Made by a program: the position numbers and the translations under genes. The notes under the pieces were generated by a model. The model did not search any database, had not been told where the DNA came from, and saw nothing but the letters and a program-made list of their open reading frames with translations. A stretch of 64,000 bases of DNA from CAMDHY01 sp046156265. GTDB lineage: Bacteria; Pseudomonadota; Alphaproteobacteria; Rhizobiales; Segnochrobactraceae. Every line of letters starts with the position of its first letter. Position 1 is the stretch's first letter. The stretch spans positions 248,001-312,000 of the forward strand of contig NZ_JAWDIR010000033.1 of NCBI RefSeq assembly GCF_046156265.1, in the 5' to 3' direction. This document shows, one piece after another, positions 8,718 through 17,423 of this stretch.

Positions 8718-9485
8718 TCAGGCGGCGCGGCTGAAGTGGGGCATCTCGAAGGGTTGCACAGCCGGGGCGAACTTGTCCGCCATTCTGGCGAGATCGATCT
8801 CGTCGGCGGCATAATAATAGTTGGTGAGCGCGTAGCGATGGCCGACCCGGATCGGCAGCCCGCTGTGGATCAGCGACGAATCGAACAGGACCAGCGTGCC
8901 GGCTGCGCCCTCGATCGGCACCACCTCGTCGCCGAGCCGCGCCAGGAAGGGCTCGATCTCGTCGTCGTCCCAGCGCACGTCGGGAAAGGCGAAGCTGGTC
9001 GCGGCGATGGCGTCGGTGAACGGCTCAGGCCGCGCGGACCGCCGGACGATGCAGAACGCACCGTTCCGGCGCACGCAGTCAGTGAGGTAGACGAGGCTCT
9101 TGAACTGGCGCCCTTTGCGATCCCGGTGCCAGCGGCCCCCCGATCGCGTCTTCTTGCCCGGAGTGGCGCGAAGCCGATTTGCGAGCGTGAACAGCGCCTT
9201 CTGCTCGCTGCCCATGTAGGCGGCGGCGATCCCCTCCAGGGCAGCGTCGTGCTTGAAGGCGGCGATGGCGGGCGAGATGTGTTCCGCGCCGAAGACGCGG
9301 TCGTCGCCCTTGTGCTGCACGCGGTCGCCGTGCCCATCGATCCACGTGTCCAGCAACGGCTGCAGGGCCTCGGCCTCCGCCCGGTCGAGCCAGTTCGGAA
9401 CGACGGCAAACCCGTCGCGCTGCAGGTCTGCGAGAGCGTTCGCCGCGCGTGAGTTGCCCGCCAGTGTGGTCGGCATCGGCGTCAT
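8718..9485 (-). CDS. Phytanoyl-CoA dioxygenase (PhyH)-like Fe(II)/2-oxoglutarate oxygenase
   Basis: 255 residues. The iron facial triad is visible: WHRD (His-x-Asp) near residue 123 and the distal His in SSLIHSG near residue 210, followed by the 2-oxoglutarate-binding Arg region GHRYALTNYYY. This supports a non-haem Fe(II) oxygenase of the PhyH superfamily. Its start (ATG 9483-9485) faces the FkbM gene of the glycan island across a 386-base divergent region. Bacterial PhyH-like enzymes are often found in glycan or secondary-metabolite loci, so it may modify an island product, but that is inference. Confidence 0.8.
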   Translation of the reverse strand: MTPMPTTLAGNSRAANALADLQRDGFAVVPNWLDRAEAEALQPLLDTWIDGHGDRVQHKGDDRVFGAEHISPAIAAFKHDAALEGIAAAYMGSEQKALFTLANRLRATPGKKTRSGGRWHRDRKGRQFKSLVYLTDCVRRNGAFCIVRRSARPEPFTDAIAATSFAFPDVRWDDDEIEPFLARLGDEVVPIEGAAGTLVLFDSSLIHSGLPIRVGHRYALTNYYYAADEIDLARMADKFAPAVQPFEMPHFSRAA

Positions 9486-9871
9486 GGTGCCTCCAGTTCC
9501 TCAACGGCGCCACCGCCGAGGAGTCGACCCGCAAGCCTTCAAATCTGCGTGAGACTGTTGACCGGTCGGTGAGGTGTGGCAAGCGCCAACGAGCGGCTCA
9601 ACTGAGCGCGAATGTGAAATTCGGTCCAAGGTTCGACGGTCGCGATGGCTGTCGCACGGATCGCCGGCCGTGACAACATCGTCCGTGTCGCGTGAATTCG
9701 AGGGAAACGTGGCCTGCGCGAGCGAGTGCGTGATACTCGGAGGGCTATCCCCCGCCCTTCCATTCGCCTCCGGGATGTTGCACCCTCTGCCCGCTTCCGG
9801 GTACAGCTTCTCTCTCTTCATGTTGCTCATGACGTCCACGTTGTTTCGCGGCCGTCGCGGAGATATTTCGT
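9486..9871. other. Divergent intergenic region at left edge of glycan island
   Basis: 386 bases between the divergent PhyH-like and FkbM genes, visibly less GC-rich than the flanks. No convincing gene was seen; short open frames here lack coding-like codon use. A GGAG about 9 bases before the FkbM ATG is a plausible ribosome-binding site. Promoters in both directions are expected, but I could not identify convincing -35/-10 pairs. Confidence 0.4.
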
Positions 9872-10564
9872 ATGGCCAAGCCAAAGAGTGACGTTTCCAA
9901 GAAGGTCCCGACGATATTCAAGCACGTCGAGGCGCGGCTGCCGGGCTTCAAATTTCATACGGTTCTGGATGTGGGCGCAAACATTGGGCAGAGTTGCCTT
10001 TCGTTTGTTGAGCACTTGCCGGACGCGACGATATATTCGGTGGAGCCGGTGCCGGAGACGTATGCCGCGCTGTGCACGGCGGTTGCTTCGCATCCCCGAA
10101 TTCGCACCTTCAACATCGCCCTCGGAGATGAACCCGGCGAGGCCCAGATGGCAGTTGCGGGCACATCGGCAGGCAACCGCATCGACGGCGGTACATCTCC
10201 GGCGGAATCGCATCTCGACGTCAAGGTCGATACCGGCGATGCGTTCTGTAGTCGGGAGCAGATCGACCACGTGTCGTTCTTGAAGATCGATACCGAAGGC
10301 TATGATCTCAAGGTATTACGCGGATTTGGCGATAAGATTCGGGATATTGATTTTATCCAGATCGAAGTCGCCATGAACGACTACAACAAGCTGCATGTTC
10401 CATTTTTCGAGGCGGATCAGTTCCTGCGATCCAAAGGGTTCTTGCTGTTCCACATCTATGCGCAGGCGTTCGAGTTCCACGGAGGAGGACGACCCGTCGT
10501 GCGTCGCGCCAACCCCGTCTACATCAATGAGAAGCTGGCGAGCGTCGAAACTCTGCCCCTCTAG
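9872..10564 (+). CDS. FkbM-family SAM-dependent methyltransferase
   Basis: 230 residues. The SAM-binding motif I is VLDVGANIGQS (about 31-41), followed by the acidic strand IYSVEPVPET and the FkbM signature FLKIDTEGYDLKVLRGF near residues 134-150. FkbM enzymes O-methylate sugars or polyketides and are common in bacterial glycan clusters, so O-methylation of an island sugar is likely. The gene has lower GC than the housekeeping genes around it. It ends 3 bases from the convergent glycosyltransferase gene. Confidence 0.88.
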   Translation: MAKPKSDVSKKVPTIFKHVEARLPGFKFHTVLDVGANIGQSCLSFVEHLPDATIYSVEPVPETYAALCTAVASHPRIRTFNIALGDEPGEAQMAVAGTSAGNRIDGGTSPAESHLDVKVDTGDAFCSREQIDHVSFLKIDTEGYDLKVLRGFGDKIRDIDFIQIEVAMNDYNKLHVPFFEADQFLRSKGFLLFHIYAQAFEFHGGGRPVVRRANPVYINEKLASVETLPL

Positions 10565-10567
10565 GAG

Positions 10568-11461
10568 TTATAGTCCTAGGTAGCCACGATCGAAGTTCTC
10601 CTCCAGCTTCGCCGCTGAGAAAATCTCGTCCATCTTACCCCTGACACGCTCAATGTGCTCCTTGGAGACAGGGTCATGCACGTCTCTGTTGTCAAATTTT
10701 CTGAAGTACTCATCTGTGTGCCGCGGCAAGTCTTTTGAGGCCGACATCGCCCCTCTTCCCCGCAAGCGCTTTCCAGAGAATTCCTCGTAACTCTTGATAC
10801 CGTAGTGATTGATGCAGGCGGGTCGGAAGTGCACTTCCGACCAGTCCTGATGCGGCTTGGTCTGCGTCAGTCGAGCGGGATAGGGCGTGCCGTCGGCGTA
10901 TTGATAGTTGATCGCCTCGAGGTTCTTGTGCGTCGGAAAATGCGCCGAGAAGCCTTCGAGATCCTCATCGAATCGGAACATGGACTTCAGGGTTCTGTGT
11001 TCGCGCAGCCGGTCCTCCGCCCTGTGCTGGTAGTTCTCCATCACAAGGCCGCGCGGCCTCGTCTCGTGCCCATCGGAGCCGAAGAATTTCCAGTTGAACG
11101 AAATCGCCGGGACCCGGTCGAATCGTTCAATGTAATCTGAAACAGACGAGTCCTCGTGCAGGATCAAAAACTCGTCAGCGTCTGCAACATACACGTAATG
11201 GCCGGGCGAATTCGCTTCCAGCCATACTCTCGCAAGCCGGAAGGCATTGCGCTGCGGTACATTTTTGTCGGGAACCGTGTGTCCGATATAGTCAATGATG
11301 CCCGCAGCCTTCAAGTGGGAAAGCAGCAATATGCTCTCGTCACTATTATCGTTCGTGACGATCAGAACTTTGTCAAAACCAATTGCGATATAATGCGCTA
11401 CGAACTCCAGGATGTACGGGCATTCATTCTTCATCGAGGAGATGATCGTGGAACGTGTCAT
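10568..11461 (-). CDS. Glycosyltransferase, GT2/GT92-like, with DAD motif
   Basis: 297 residues. The N-terminus TIISSMKNECPYILEFVAHY and the following strand KVLIVTNDNSDES are typical of the family-2-like Glyco_tranf_2_4 group. VADADEFL near residue 93 is the metal- and nucleotide-sugar-binding DxD-type motif. A conserved His region (ACINHYGIKSYEEF) lies near residue 214. Probably a cytoplasmic sugar transferase in capsule, LPS or protein glycosylation; donor and acceptor are unknown. Like FkbM it is relatively AT-rich. It is transcribed divergently from the hydrolase-TPR gene starting at 11641. Confidence 0.85.
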   Translation of the reverse strand: MTRSTIISSMKNECPYILEFVAHYIAIGFDKVLIVTNDNSDESILLLSHLKAAGIIDYIGHTVPDKNVPQRNAFRLARVWLEANSPGHYVYVADADEFLILHEDSSVSDYIERFDRVPAISFNWKFFGSDGHETRPRGLVMENYQHRAEDRLREHRTLKSMFRFDEDLEGFSAHFPTHKNLEAINYQYADGTPYPARLTQTKPHQDWSEVHFRPACINHYGIKSYEEFSGKRLRGRGAMSASKDLPRHTDEYFRKFDNRDVHDPVSKEHIERVRGKMDEIFSAAKLEENFDRGYLGL

Positions 11462-11487
11462 GCGGAGCTCGCAACCCTTTCGCGAAA

Positions 11488-11509
11488 CCGACTGCCCTCA
11501 GGCAGTCGG
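11488..11509. promoter_or_regulatory. Perfect 9-bp inverted repeat in divergent intergenic region
   Basis: CCGACTGCC and its complement GGCAGTCGG are separated by a 4-base CTCA spacer, 27 bases upstream of the minus-strand glycosyltransferase start and about 130 bases upstream of the plus-strand hydrolase-TPR start. No T-run follows on either strand, so it is not a standard terminator. It could be an operator or an RNA hairpin in a leader. Function is inferred from position only. Confidence 0.35.
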
Positions 11510-11640
11510 TAGATCGCCGCCGGGAACTTGCGCGGCGGGCGCTTCCCGTGTCAAGCCTAGCGGGCCGTACGCGAAGGCGCGCTACAGTCGTAAAAGCAGT
11601 CGGTTGGCGTCAGTTTTCTGAGGATGTCGGGACAATAAAC

Positions 11641-12726
11641 GTGTTGCTGAAAGAACGCGACTGCGAGAACGTCTTGCTGAAGCCAGGTCGCAAGCCCGCT
11701 GGTCGCCTTCTGGTGGTCTTTGCTGCGGCGAACGCAGCCAAGTTTACTTTCTACAACAGTTGCCGAGACCTGGAGTCGGACGTCCTTTTCATCCGGGATC
11801 CAAACCTGAATCACTGGTTTCAAGGCGGCATATTCCCGGGCCGCGACCTTCTCGAATCGGTGGACGACCTGAAGGCGCTGTTCACGTCCTATGACTACGT
11901 GGCGACGTTCGGATCGTCGATGGGCGGGTACGCCGCGCTGGCTGTCGGTGCCTTGGCCGGGGTGCAGAGGATCGTGGCGATCGGCCCGCAGACGCTGCTC
12001 GACCCGGCGTTCTCCCGATCTCCCAAGTCCAGGGTGAAACTCGTCCTGCCGGACATCAGCGACATTCTCGTGGGAGTGGAGAGCACCGAGGCGACCGTGC
12101 TCGTCGGAATGCTCGACGGCGTCGACCTGTTCAATTCCGCGAGAATGGCCGACAGCCGAAATCTGCGCACCTGTCTCTTCCGCCGGGGTGACCACTTTCT
12201 GCCGAAGCAGCTGTCTCGATCGGGGGCGCTGGCGGAGATCCTGCACTTCGCGACCGAGCCTCGACTGCAGAAGCTCACCCTCGCGGCCGGCGGCTACGAC
12301 GAGGGGCACGACGTCCAGAGTGAAGCGATGCAGGCGCTCATGAGCGCCCTCGAAAGGCTTCACCGGCGGCAGGATTATCACGGTGCACGGGTCGTATTGC
12401 GGCCACTGCTGAAGAAGCGGCCGGTCGCTCCGGTTTTGCGCTATACGTGGGCTGCAGCCGCCTTCAAGGACGAACTCTTCGATGCCGCGCTGCGGGAACT
12501 GACGCCGATCGCCCGGCGATATGATCACTGCATCGAGTACAATGCGCTGTGCGCCGAGGCGGCCCTGCGCTGCGGCGACCCCGAGCTGGCGGTGGAATGC
12601 GCCCGTCGCGTGCTGGCGGTGCGATCGAGCAACGAGAGGGCCCGGCAGATCGTGCTCGGTGCCGGCAACCTCGCGATCAACGCCTCGGACGTGCAGATCT
12701 CGGTTGGCCTGCCGCCGGTCGGATAG
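11641..12726 (+). CDS. Alpha/beta-hydrolase-TPR protein, paralogue 1
   Basis: 361 residues from GTG 11641. This start is chosen because it gives almost the same length as the paralogue at 17424-18506 (360 residues) and avoids overlap with the divergent glycosyltransferase; the frame is open further upstream. Residues about 20-215 form an alpha/beta-hydrolase domain: LLVVFAAANAAKFTFYN, nucleophile elbow GSSMGGY, IGPQTLLDPAFSRSP, a probable acid region GMLDGVDLFN and a probable catalytic His in RGDHFLP. Residues about 240-350 contain TPR-like helices (LHRRQDYHGARVVLRPLL; AAEAALRCGDPELAVECARR). I do not know this architecture as a named family. An esterase or deacylase acting on an island glycan is plausible but unproven. 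Confidence 0.75.
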   Translation: MLLKERDCENVLLKPGRKPAGRLLVVFAAANAAKFTFYNSCRDLESDVLFIRDPNLNHWFQGGIFPGRDLLESVDDLKALFTSYDYVATFGSSMGGYAALAVGALAGVQRIVAIGPQTLLDPAFSRSPKSRVKLVLPDISDILVGVESTEATVLVGMLDGVDLFNSARMADSRNLRTCLFRRGDHFLPKQLSRSGALAEILHFATEPRLQKLTLAAGGYDEGHDVQSEAMQALMSALERLHRRQDYHGARVVLRPLLKKRPVAPVLRYTWAAAAFKDELFDAALRELTPIARRYDHCIEYNALCAEAALRCGDPELAVECARRVLAVRSSNERARQIVLGAGNLAINASDVQISVGLPPVG

Positions 12727-12827
12727 CCCCGTCGTCGCTCAGGCCGGGTGGCCGACGGGTCCGGCCGGGTCTGCCGGGCGCCGGCTTCTCGCCGCCGTCG
12801 TCGCTTTCGTGCTAGCTTCGCGCCAGG

Positions 12828-15800
12828 GTGCATCGGGGGATGCGCCTTCAAGAGACAGGCTCCGGTCGAGAGCCTGCGTCGGTCTTGGGGGAGACTGCCA
12901 TTCGCCCGACACGGGGGAGCAGGGGGAGCACGAGGCCGCCGGCCTCGGGTCGCTCCCTCGGGGGTGGAGCGGAGAGCGTCGGCGCGCCGGGGGGTGACGA
13001 GCCGGCGGGCGCGGGAGGGGCCGGCGTCGACCGGCCGCGGACGGCGTCCGTGCAACCCGCCGAAGCGCCTTCGCTTCGGCCCCCGCGGATTTTCCGCATT
13101 GTCGATGTCGCCCGGACGGAGGTCGCCCAACCGGTCCGCAGGGACGACGAGGACGAGGATCCGACGCTGACGATTGAAGAAGAGGCCGAGGAAGACGCAT
13201 TCGCATTTCTCGACGAGGACGACGACGAGGACGCGGTGCGCCCGCCGAGTCCCGCGCCCGCGCCGCCGGCGTCGAGGGCAGGCCCGTCGGAAAAGCCGCG
13301 CCGGGGCACGCCGCCGCCCGTGGTCGCGTCGGCAGCGCGTCCGTCGTCAGACCCGTCTGATGACCGGAAGGAGGCGGCGTCGCCACCGGAGGCCCCCCGC
13401 CGCAGCTTCCGGCGCGCCGCGCGGCTGGAGGACGAGCCGCCGGCCGTGGCGCCTTCTCCAGTAACGCCGTCTCCCCTGGCGGACCGTGAAGCCGAAGCGA
13501 CGTCGCGCGCTCCGCGCGGCGAGATGGCACGGCGCGCCGAGGCGGGGCCGGCCGCGGGACTGCGGGCGCTGCGCGCCAGTGCGACCGAAGCTGCCGAACG
13601 GGGCGACGGTGAACGGCTGGCGGCGATCGTCGCCGACTACCTCGCTAGCCCCGGTCTCGACCTTGCCGATCGCGTCGAGCTCTCCCGCTCCCTCGCCGCG
13701 GCTGCCCTGACGACGGCGGCCGTGCGCAAGGTCTGGCTGAAGCTCCTGCGCGATCTCGACAAGCAGGTCGGCGGCAGCGAGGAGCAGGGGAAGGCGGCGG
13801 TGCCGGCGCTGTCGCCGGTGCTGCGGGCGCCGAACCTGTGGTCGCTCCCCGAGCCGCAGCGGCGCGAGGCCGTTCGGCTGCTCCTCGCCATCAACCCCTA
13901 CACGGCGATCGCCAAGGCCCTGAGCGAGGACGATCGCGACCGGCTGGCGCTGTTCCCCCTCGTCCACGGCGAGGGCGAGAGCCTCGATCGGACCATCCGC
14001 TTCGCCCTGAAGCGCCGCCGGATCGGCCGCATCGCCGCCCTTGCGGTCCAGAAGGTCGCCGACGGCACGCTCACCGTCGAGGACGTGTTCGCCGTCGATG
14101 GCCGGCTGGGCGGCGACGAGCGCTTCCTCAAGGGCGTCGTCGCGGCGATCGTCTCGTCCGGCGCCTTCGAGGTCGCCATGCGGATGTTCGTCGATCCGGA
14201 TGCCCCGGCATCGACGCCCAGGGTGCTGCGCAGCCTGGTGGAGCAGCTCTATGCCGCCGGCGAGCTGCCCCTGATCGAACGTGTTCTCGTGCGCTCCGCC
14301 GCCATGGGTGGCTCCGAAGCCGCTGCCGTGACGGCGGCCGCCGCGCGCCGCCTCGGCCTGCCGACACTCGCGCTCGCCCGGACGGTCGCGCGCAGCGGCG
14401 CCGCCCTCGATGCCGCCACCTGCGTCGCCCTGCATCACGATCTGCTGGCGGCCGGCCATGCCCGCGAGGCGCAGGCGGTGCTGGCCGCCCACGCCGGCAC
14501 CGATGCCGACGCGGCCCACCGTGCCTGCAAGATGGCGGAGCGCCTCGACACCGCCGACGTCGCCCTCGCCCGCTGGTGCCAGGCCGAGGAACAGTGGCCG
14601 CAGCCGCGTTTCAAGGCGGGCGTCGGGCGCTGCCTCGCCTCCGCCCTGCGCCTGTCCGAAGCGGAGGACGTGCTGTGGGGGCTCGCCGACACCCAGCCCG
14701 GCCGTGCCGGCCACTGGCGCGACCTCGCGCGCGCCTTTCAGGAGATCGGCGACTGGGAAGCCTGGGGAGACTGCCTCGCCGAGGCGCGCCGGGCCAATCC
14801 CGACGACCCCTGGCTCGCCCACGCCGAGCGCTGGGCGGAGAGCGAGCGCGGCCGCGCGGTGGCGATCACCGACGACCCCGCCACCGCTCTCGACGACATC
14901 CACTCGGCCCGCATGCTCGCCGGCCGGCTGATGATCGAGGGCCGGACGGCCGACGCGGTGGCGCTGCGGCGCGCCGTGCTCGAGCGCACGCAGGACCGCC
15001 GGGATCACCACCACTACGCGCTCGCCCTGTTCCAGTCCGGCCGCTTCGACGACGCCGCGGCGGAGGTGGAGCGCTGCATCGCCCGCTTTCCCGGCGAGGC
15101 CGGCCTCTACGTCAAGCGCGGCCAGGTGCGCGAGCGCCGTCTCGACTGGGCCGCGGCCCTCGATGCCTATGTGCAGGCGCAGGCACTCGATCCCGCCAAC
15201 GCCGAAGCCGCGCCGGGCGTGGCGCGCTGCCTCGCCTATCTCGGGCGGACGGACGCGCTCGAGACGTGGCTGCGCCGCTTTCCGAGCGGCGAGCCCCGCT
15301 TTGGCTGGATCCACGCCTTGCGGGCCTTCGGGGCGGCGATGGCCGGCCGCGCGGCCGACGCCCGGGCCGCGCTGGAGCCGCTCTACGCGTCGTTCCGCTC
15401 GCTCAGGACGGAGATCGAGGCGGCGATGCGCCAGCGCCCCGCCACCGTCTGGACCCCGGACGGACTGCGGGTGCATCCGCTGCGGCGGGCGGCCGACTGC
15501 AACGCCCGCTTCCTCGACATCCTCGCCCTCGTCGAGCGCGCGGCGAGCGTCGCCCTGGTCGGCAACGCGCCCACCGTGCTGGGCGCGAAGCTCGGGCGGA
15601 GGATCGACGCGCACGACTGCGTCATCCGCCTCAACGATTTCCGCACCACCGGCTTCGAGGCGGACGTTGGGCGCAAGACGTCGCTCTGGTACACGCGCGC
15701 GCACCGCCTGGCGCGGCCGGACCCCGGCAGCCTCGGCAGCGCCCACATCCTCGCCCAGAACGACACGCTCAACCAGTATCCGCCCGTCGACGAATATCTG

Positions 15801-16106
15801 AAGGGTCGCCTGCGCGTCGACGTGCCCTTCGCGCGCGCCACCTTCCTGCCGTCCTACGTCCTGATGGCCACCGACGGTGCTACCTATACCAAGCCGACGA
15901 CGGGCTTCCGGATCATCCAGTTCCTCGAGTTCTTCTGCCAGCGCGAGTACGACATCGCCGGCTTCGCGTTCTTCAAGGGCTCGGGGATGCACTATTTCGA
16001 CGTCGGGGAGGACCGCCTGCAGGTCGGCGAGATGCACGCGGTCGACTTCGAGCGCGACTTCGTCGAACGAGTGCTGTGCGAGGGGCGCTTCCTGAAGCGA
16101 CTCTGA
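12828..16106 (+). CDS. TPR-like repeat protein with C-terminal GT29 (sialyltransferase-like) domain
   Basis: 1092 residues from GTG 12828 (ATG 12840 is an alternative). Residues 1-about 240 are low-complexity, Pro/Ala/Arg-rich with an acidic patch (EEEAEEDAFAFLDEDDDED), probably disordered. Residues about 240-880 are helical repeats resembling degenerate TPRs (ALFQSGRFDDAAAEVERCI; RGQVRERRLDWAAALDAYVQ). Residues about 900-1092 match GT29 sialylmotifs: L-like VALVGNAPTVLG...CVIRLNDF...GFEADVGRKTS (about 905-950), S-like TTGFRIIQFLEFFC (about 1023) and a His/Glu end region GMHYFDVGED. GT29 enzymes transfer sialic acid from CMP-sialic acid, matching the neuB and neuA genes 3-4 kb downstream. No signal peptide is seen, so cytoplasmic action is expected. 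Confidence 0.8.
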   Translation: MHRGMRLQETGSGREPASVLGETAIRPTRGSRGSTRPPASGRSLGGGAESVGAPGGDEPAGAGGAGVDRPRTASVQPAEAPSLRPPRIFRIVDVARTEVAQPVRRDDEDEDPTLTIEEEAEEDAFAFLDEDDDEDAVRPPSPAPAPPASRAGPSEKPRRGTPPPVVASAARPSSDPSDDRKEAASPPEAPRRSFRRAARLEDEPPAVAPSPVTPSPLADREAEATSRAPRGEMARRAEAGPAAGLRALRASATEAAERGDGERLAAIVADYLASPGLDLADRVELSRSLAAAALTTAAVRKVWLKLLRDLDKQVGGSEEQGKAAVPALSPVLRAPNLWSLPEPQRREAVRLLLAINPYTAIAKALSEDDRDRLALFPLVHGEGESLDRTIRFALKRRRIGRIAALAVQKVADGTLTVEDVFAVDGRLGGDERFLKGVVAAIVSSGAFEVAMRMFVDPDAPASTPRVLRSLVEQLYAAGELPLIERVLVRSAAMGGSEAAAVTAAAARRLGLPTLALARTVARSGAALDAATCVALHHDLLAAGHAREAQAVLAAHAGTDADAAHRACKMAERLDTADVALARWCQAEEQWPQPRFKAGVGRCLASALRLSEAEDVLWGLADTQPGRAGHWRDLARAFQEIGDWEAWGDCLAEARRANPDDPWLAHAERWAESERGRAVAITDDPATALDDIHSARMLAGRLMIEGRTADAVALRRAVLERTQDRRDHHHYALALFQSGRFDDAAAEVERCIARFPGEAGLYVKRGQVRERRLDWAAALDAYVQAQALDPANAEAAPGVARCLAYLGRTDALETWLRRFPSGEPRFGWIHALRAFGAAMAGRAADARAALEPLYASFRSLRTEIEAAMRQRPATVWTPDGLRVHPLRRAADCNARFLDILALVERAASVALVGNAPTVLGAKLGRRIDAHDCVIRLNDFRTTGFEADVGRKTSLWYTRAHRLARPDPGSLGSAHILAQNDTLNQYPPVDEYLKGRLRVDVPFARATFLPSYVLMATDGATYTKPTTGFRIIQFLEFFCQREYDIAGFAFFKGSGMHYFDVGEDRLQVGEMHAVDFERDFVERVLCEGRFLKRL

Positions 16107-16216
16107 CGCAGTGGCGGCCGGTTGGCCGCGAGGGCCTTCCCTCCGGCATGCCCGCTGTGGCAAGCCGCTTGCGTGGCCGGCTTCATCGCGGCCGGATGCG
16201 AAGGGTGTGACGGTTC

Positions 16217-17416
16217 ATGCAGGGCGTGCCTCGGGGGGTCGTCGACCCCATGCCGACGTCTGACGGCGCCCGTGAGCCCGGTGCCGCCGTCGCCGCCGAC
16301 CTTCGACGCTTCATCATCGAGGAGGCGCTGCCCCTGTGGGCGGGGCCCGGCCGGGACCGGCGCCATGGCGGCGTCCACGAGCGGCTGCATCTCGACGGAA
16401 CGCCGGATCTCCTCGCCGCCAAGCGGCTGCGGGTGCAGGCGCGGCAGATCTACGTCTATGCCCACGCCGACGCCCTCGGCTGGTATCCGGGCGGACAGGC
16501 TGTCGCCTTCGACATCCTCGAGTTCATGCTGGCGGCGGGCCGGGCGCCCGACGGGCGGCCGGGCTACGTCCACCTGCTGACGCCCGACGGCTCCGTCGCC
16601 GATGCCCGCCGGGACGCCTACGATCACATGTTCGTGCTGCTTTCGCTCACCTGGCTCGCCCGGGCGAGCGGCGATGCCCAGGTCCACCGGCTCGTTGAGG
16701 AGACGCTGGGCCTGATCGAGGCGCTCTTCGACGACGGCGCCGGCGGGTTGATCGAGAGCGTGCCGCCGACGCTGCCGCGGCGGCAGAACCCCCACATGCA
16801 CGCCTTCGAGGCGATGCTCGCGCTCCACGAGACCTTGTCCCATGAGGCGGCCCCGCCTCGGATCGCGCGGCTGCGCGAGCTGCTGGAGCACCACTTCCTG
16901 TGCGCCGAGACCGGGTTGCTGCTCGAGCACTTCGACGCGGCGCTCGGCCGTCTCGCGACGCCGGAGGGCGACGTGGTCGAACCCGGCCACATGGTCGAGT
17001 GGGCGTGGCTGCTCCGGCGCCACGAGGCGATGTTCGGCCTGCCGCGTGGCTCGCTGGCGAGCCGGATGCTCGACGATGGCCTGCGCTTCGCCGACCCCGC
17101 CACCGGCTTCCTGCCCGACGAGGCGCGGCGGGACGGCGCCACGCACCGCGCGACCCGCCGGTGCTGGCCGCAGACAGAACTCGCCAAGGCCTGGCTCGCC
17201 GAGGCGGAGGCCGGCCGCGATGGTGCCGCAGCGGCCGCCTGCGCGGCGCTCGAGCGACTGCGCGACGGCTATCTGGCCTCGCCCGTCGCCGGTGGCTGGA
17301 TCGACCAGTTCGACGGCGCGGGCCGTCCCATTGCCGAGCACGTGCCGGCGAGCACGCTCTACCATGTGTTCGGCGCGGTGGTGGAAGCCGACCGTGTGAT
17401 CGGCCGCGGGCCGTAG
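16217..17416 (+). CDS. AGE-family (N-acylglucosamine 2-epimerase-like) sugar isomerase
   Basis: 399 residues from ATG 16217; a second ATG at 16250 is possible. The (alpha/alpha)6-barrel family is recognised by RQNPHMHAFEAML (about 194), EPGHMVEWAWLL (about 255), CWPQTELAKAWL (about 316) and PASTLYHVFGAVVE (about 377), which carry the conserved active-site His, Glu and Trp residues. The family includes GlcNAc/ManNAc 2-epimerases, mannose isomerases and related enzymes, and these motifs do not tell them apart. Its place between the GT29 gene and neuB makes conversion of GlcNAc to ManNAc, the NeuB substrate, an attractive inference. Confidence 0.8.
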   Translation: MQGVPRGVVDPMPTSDGAREPGAAVAADLRRFIIEEALPLWAGPGRDRRHGGVHERLHLDGTPDLLAAKRLRVQARQIYVYAHADALGWYPGGQAVAFDILEFMLAAGRAPDGRPGYVHLLTPDGSVADARRDAYDHMFVLLSLTWLARASGDAQVHRLVEETLGLIEALFDDGAGGLIESVPPTLPRRQNPHMHAFEAMLALHETLSHEAAPPRIARLRELLEHHFLCAETGLLLEHFDAALGRLATPEGDVVEPGHMVEWAWLLRRHEAMFGLPRGSLASRMLDDGLRFADPATGFLPDEARRDGATHRATRRCWPQTELAKAWLAEAEAGRDGAAAAACAALERLRDGYLASPVAGGWIDQFDGAGRPIAEHVPASTLYHVFGAVVEADRVIGRGP

Positions 17417-17423
17417 CGGCCGC

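Noticed and set aside
10561..10579. Stem CTAGGA-TCCTAG containing both convergent stop codons of FkbM and the glycosyltransferase
   Set aside because: Only six base pairs with a 7-base loop and no T-run; too weak to call a terminator.
11455..11640. N-terminal extension of hydrolase-TPR paralogue 1
   Set aside because: It would overlap the divergent glycosyltransferase, is Arg-rich without similarity to the paralogue, and the GTG at 11641 gives matching lengths.
13347..16163. Very long minus-strand open frame (938 codons) opposite the TPR-GT29 gene
   Set aside because: It is a shadow caused by high GC; residues are low-complexity Gly/Ala/Arg/Val without motifs, while the plus frame has clear domains and G/C-ending codons.
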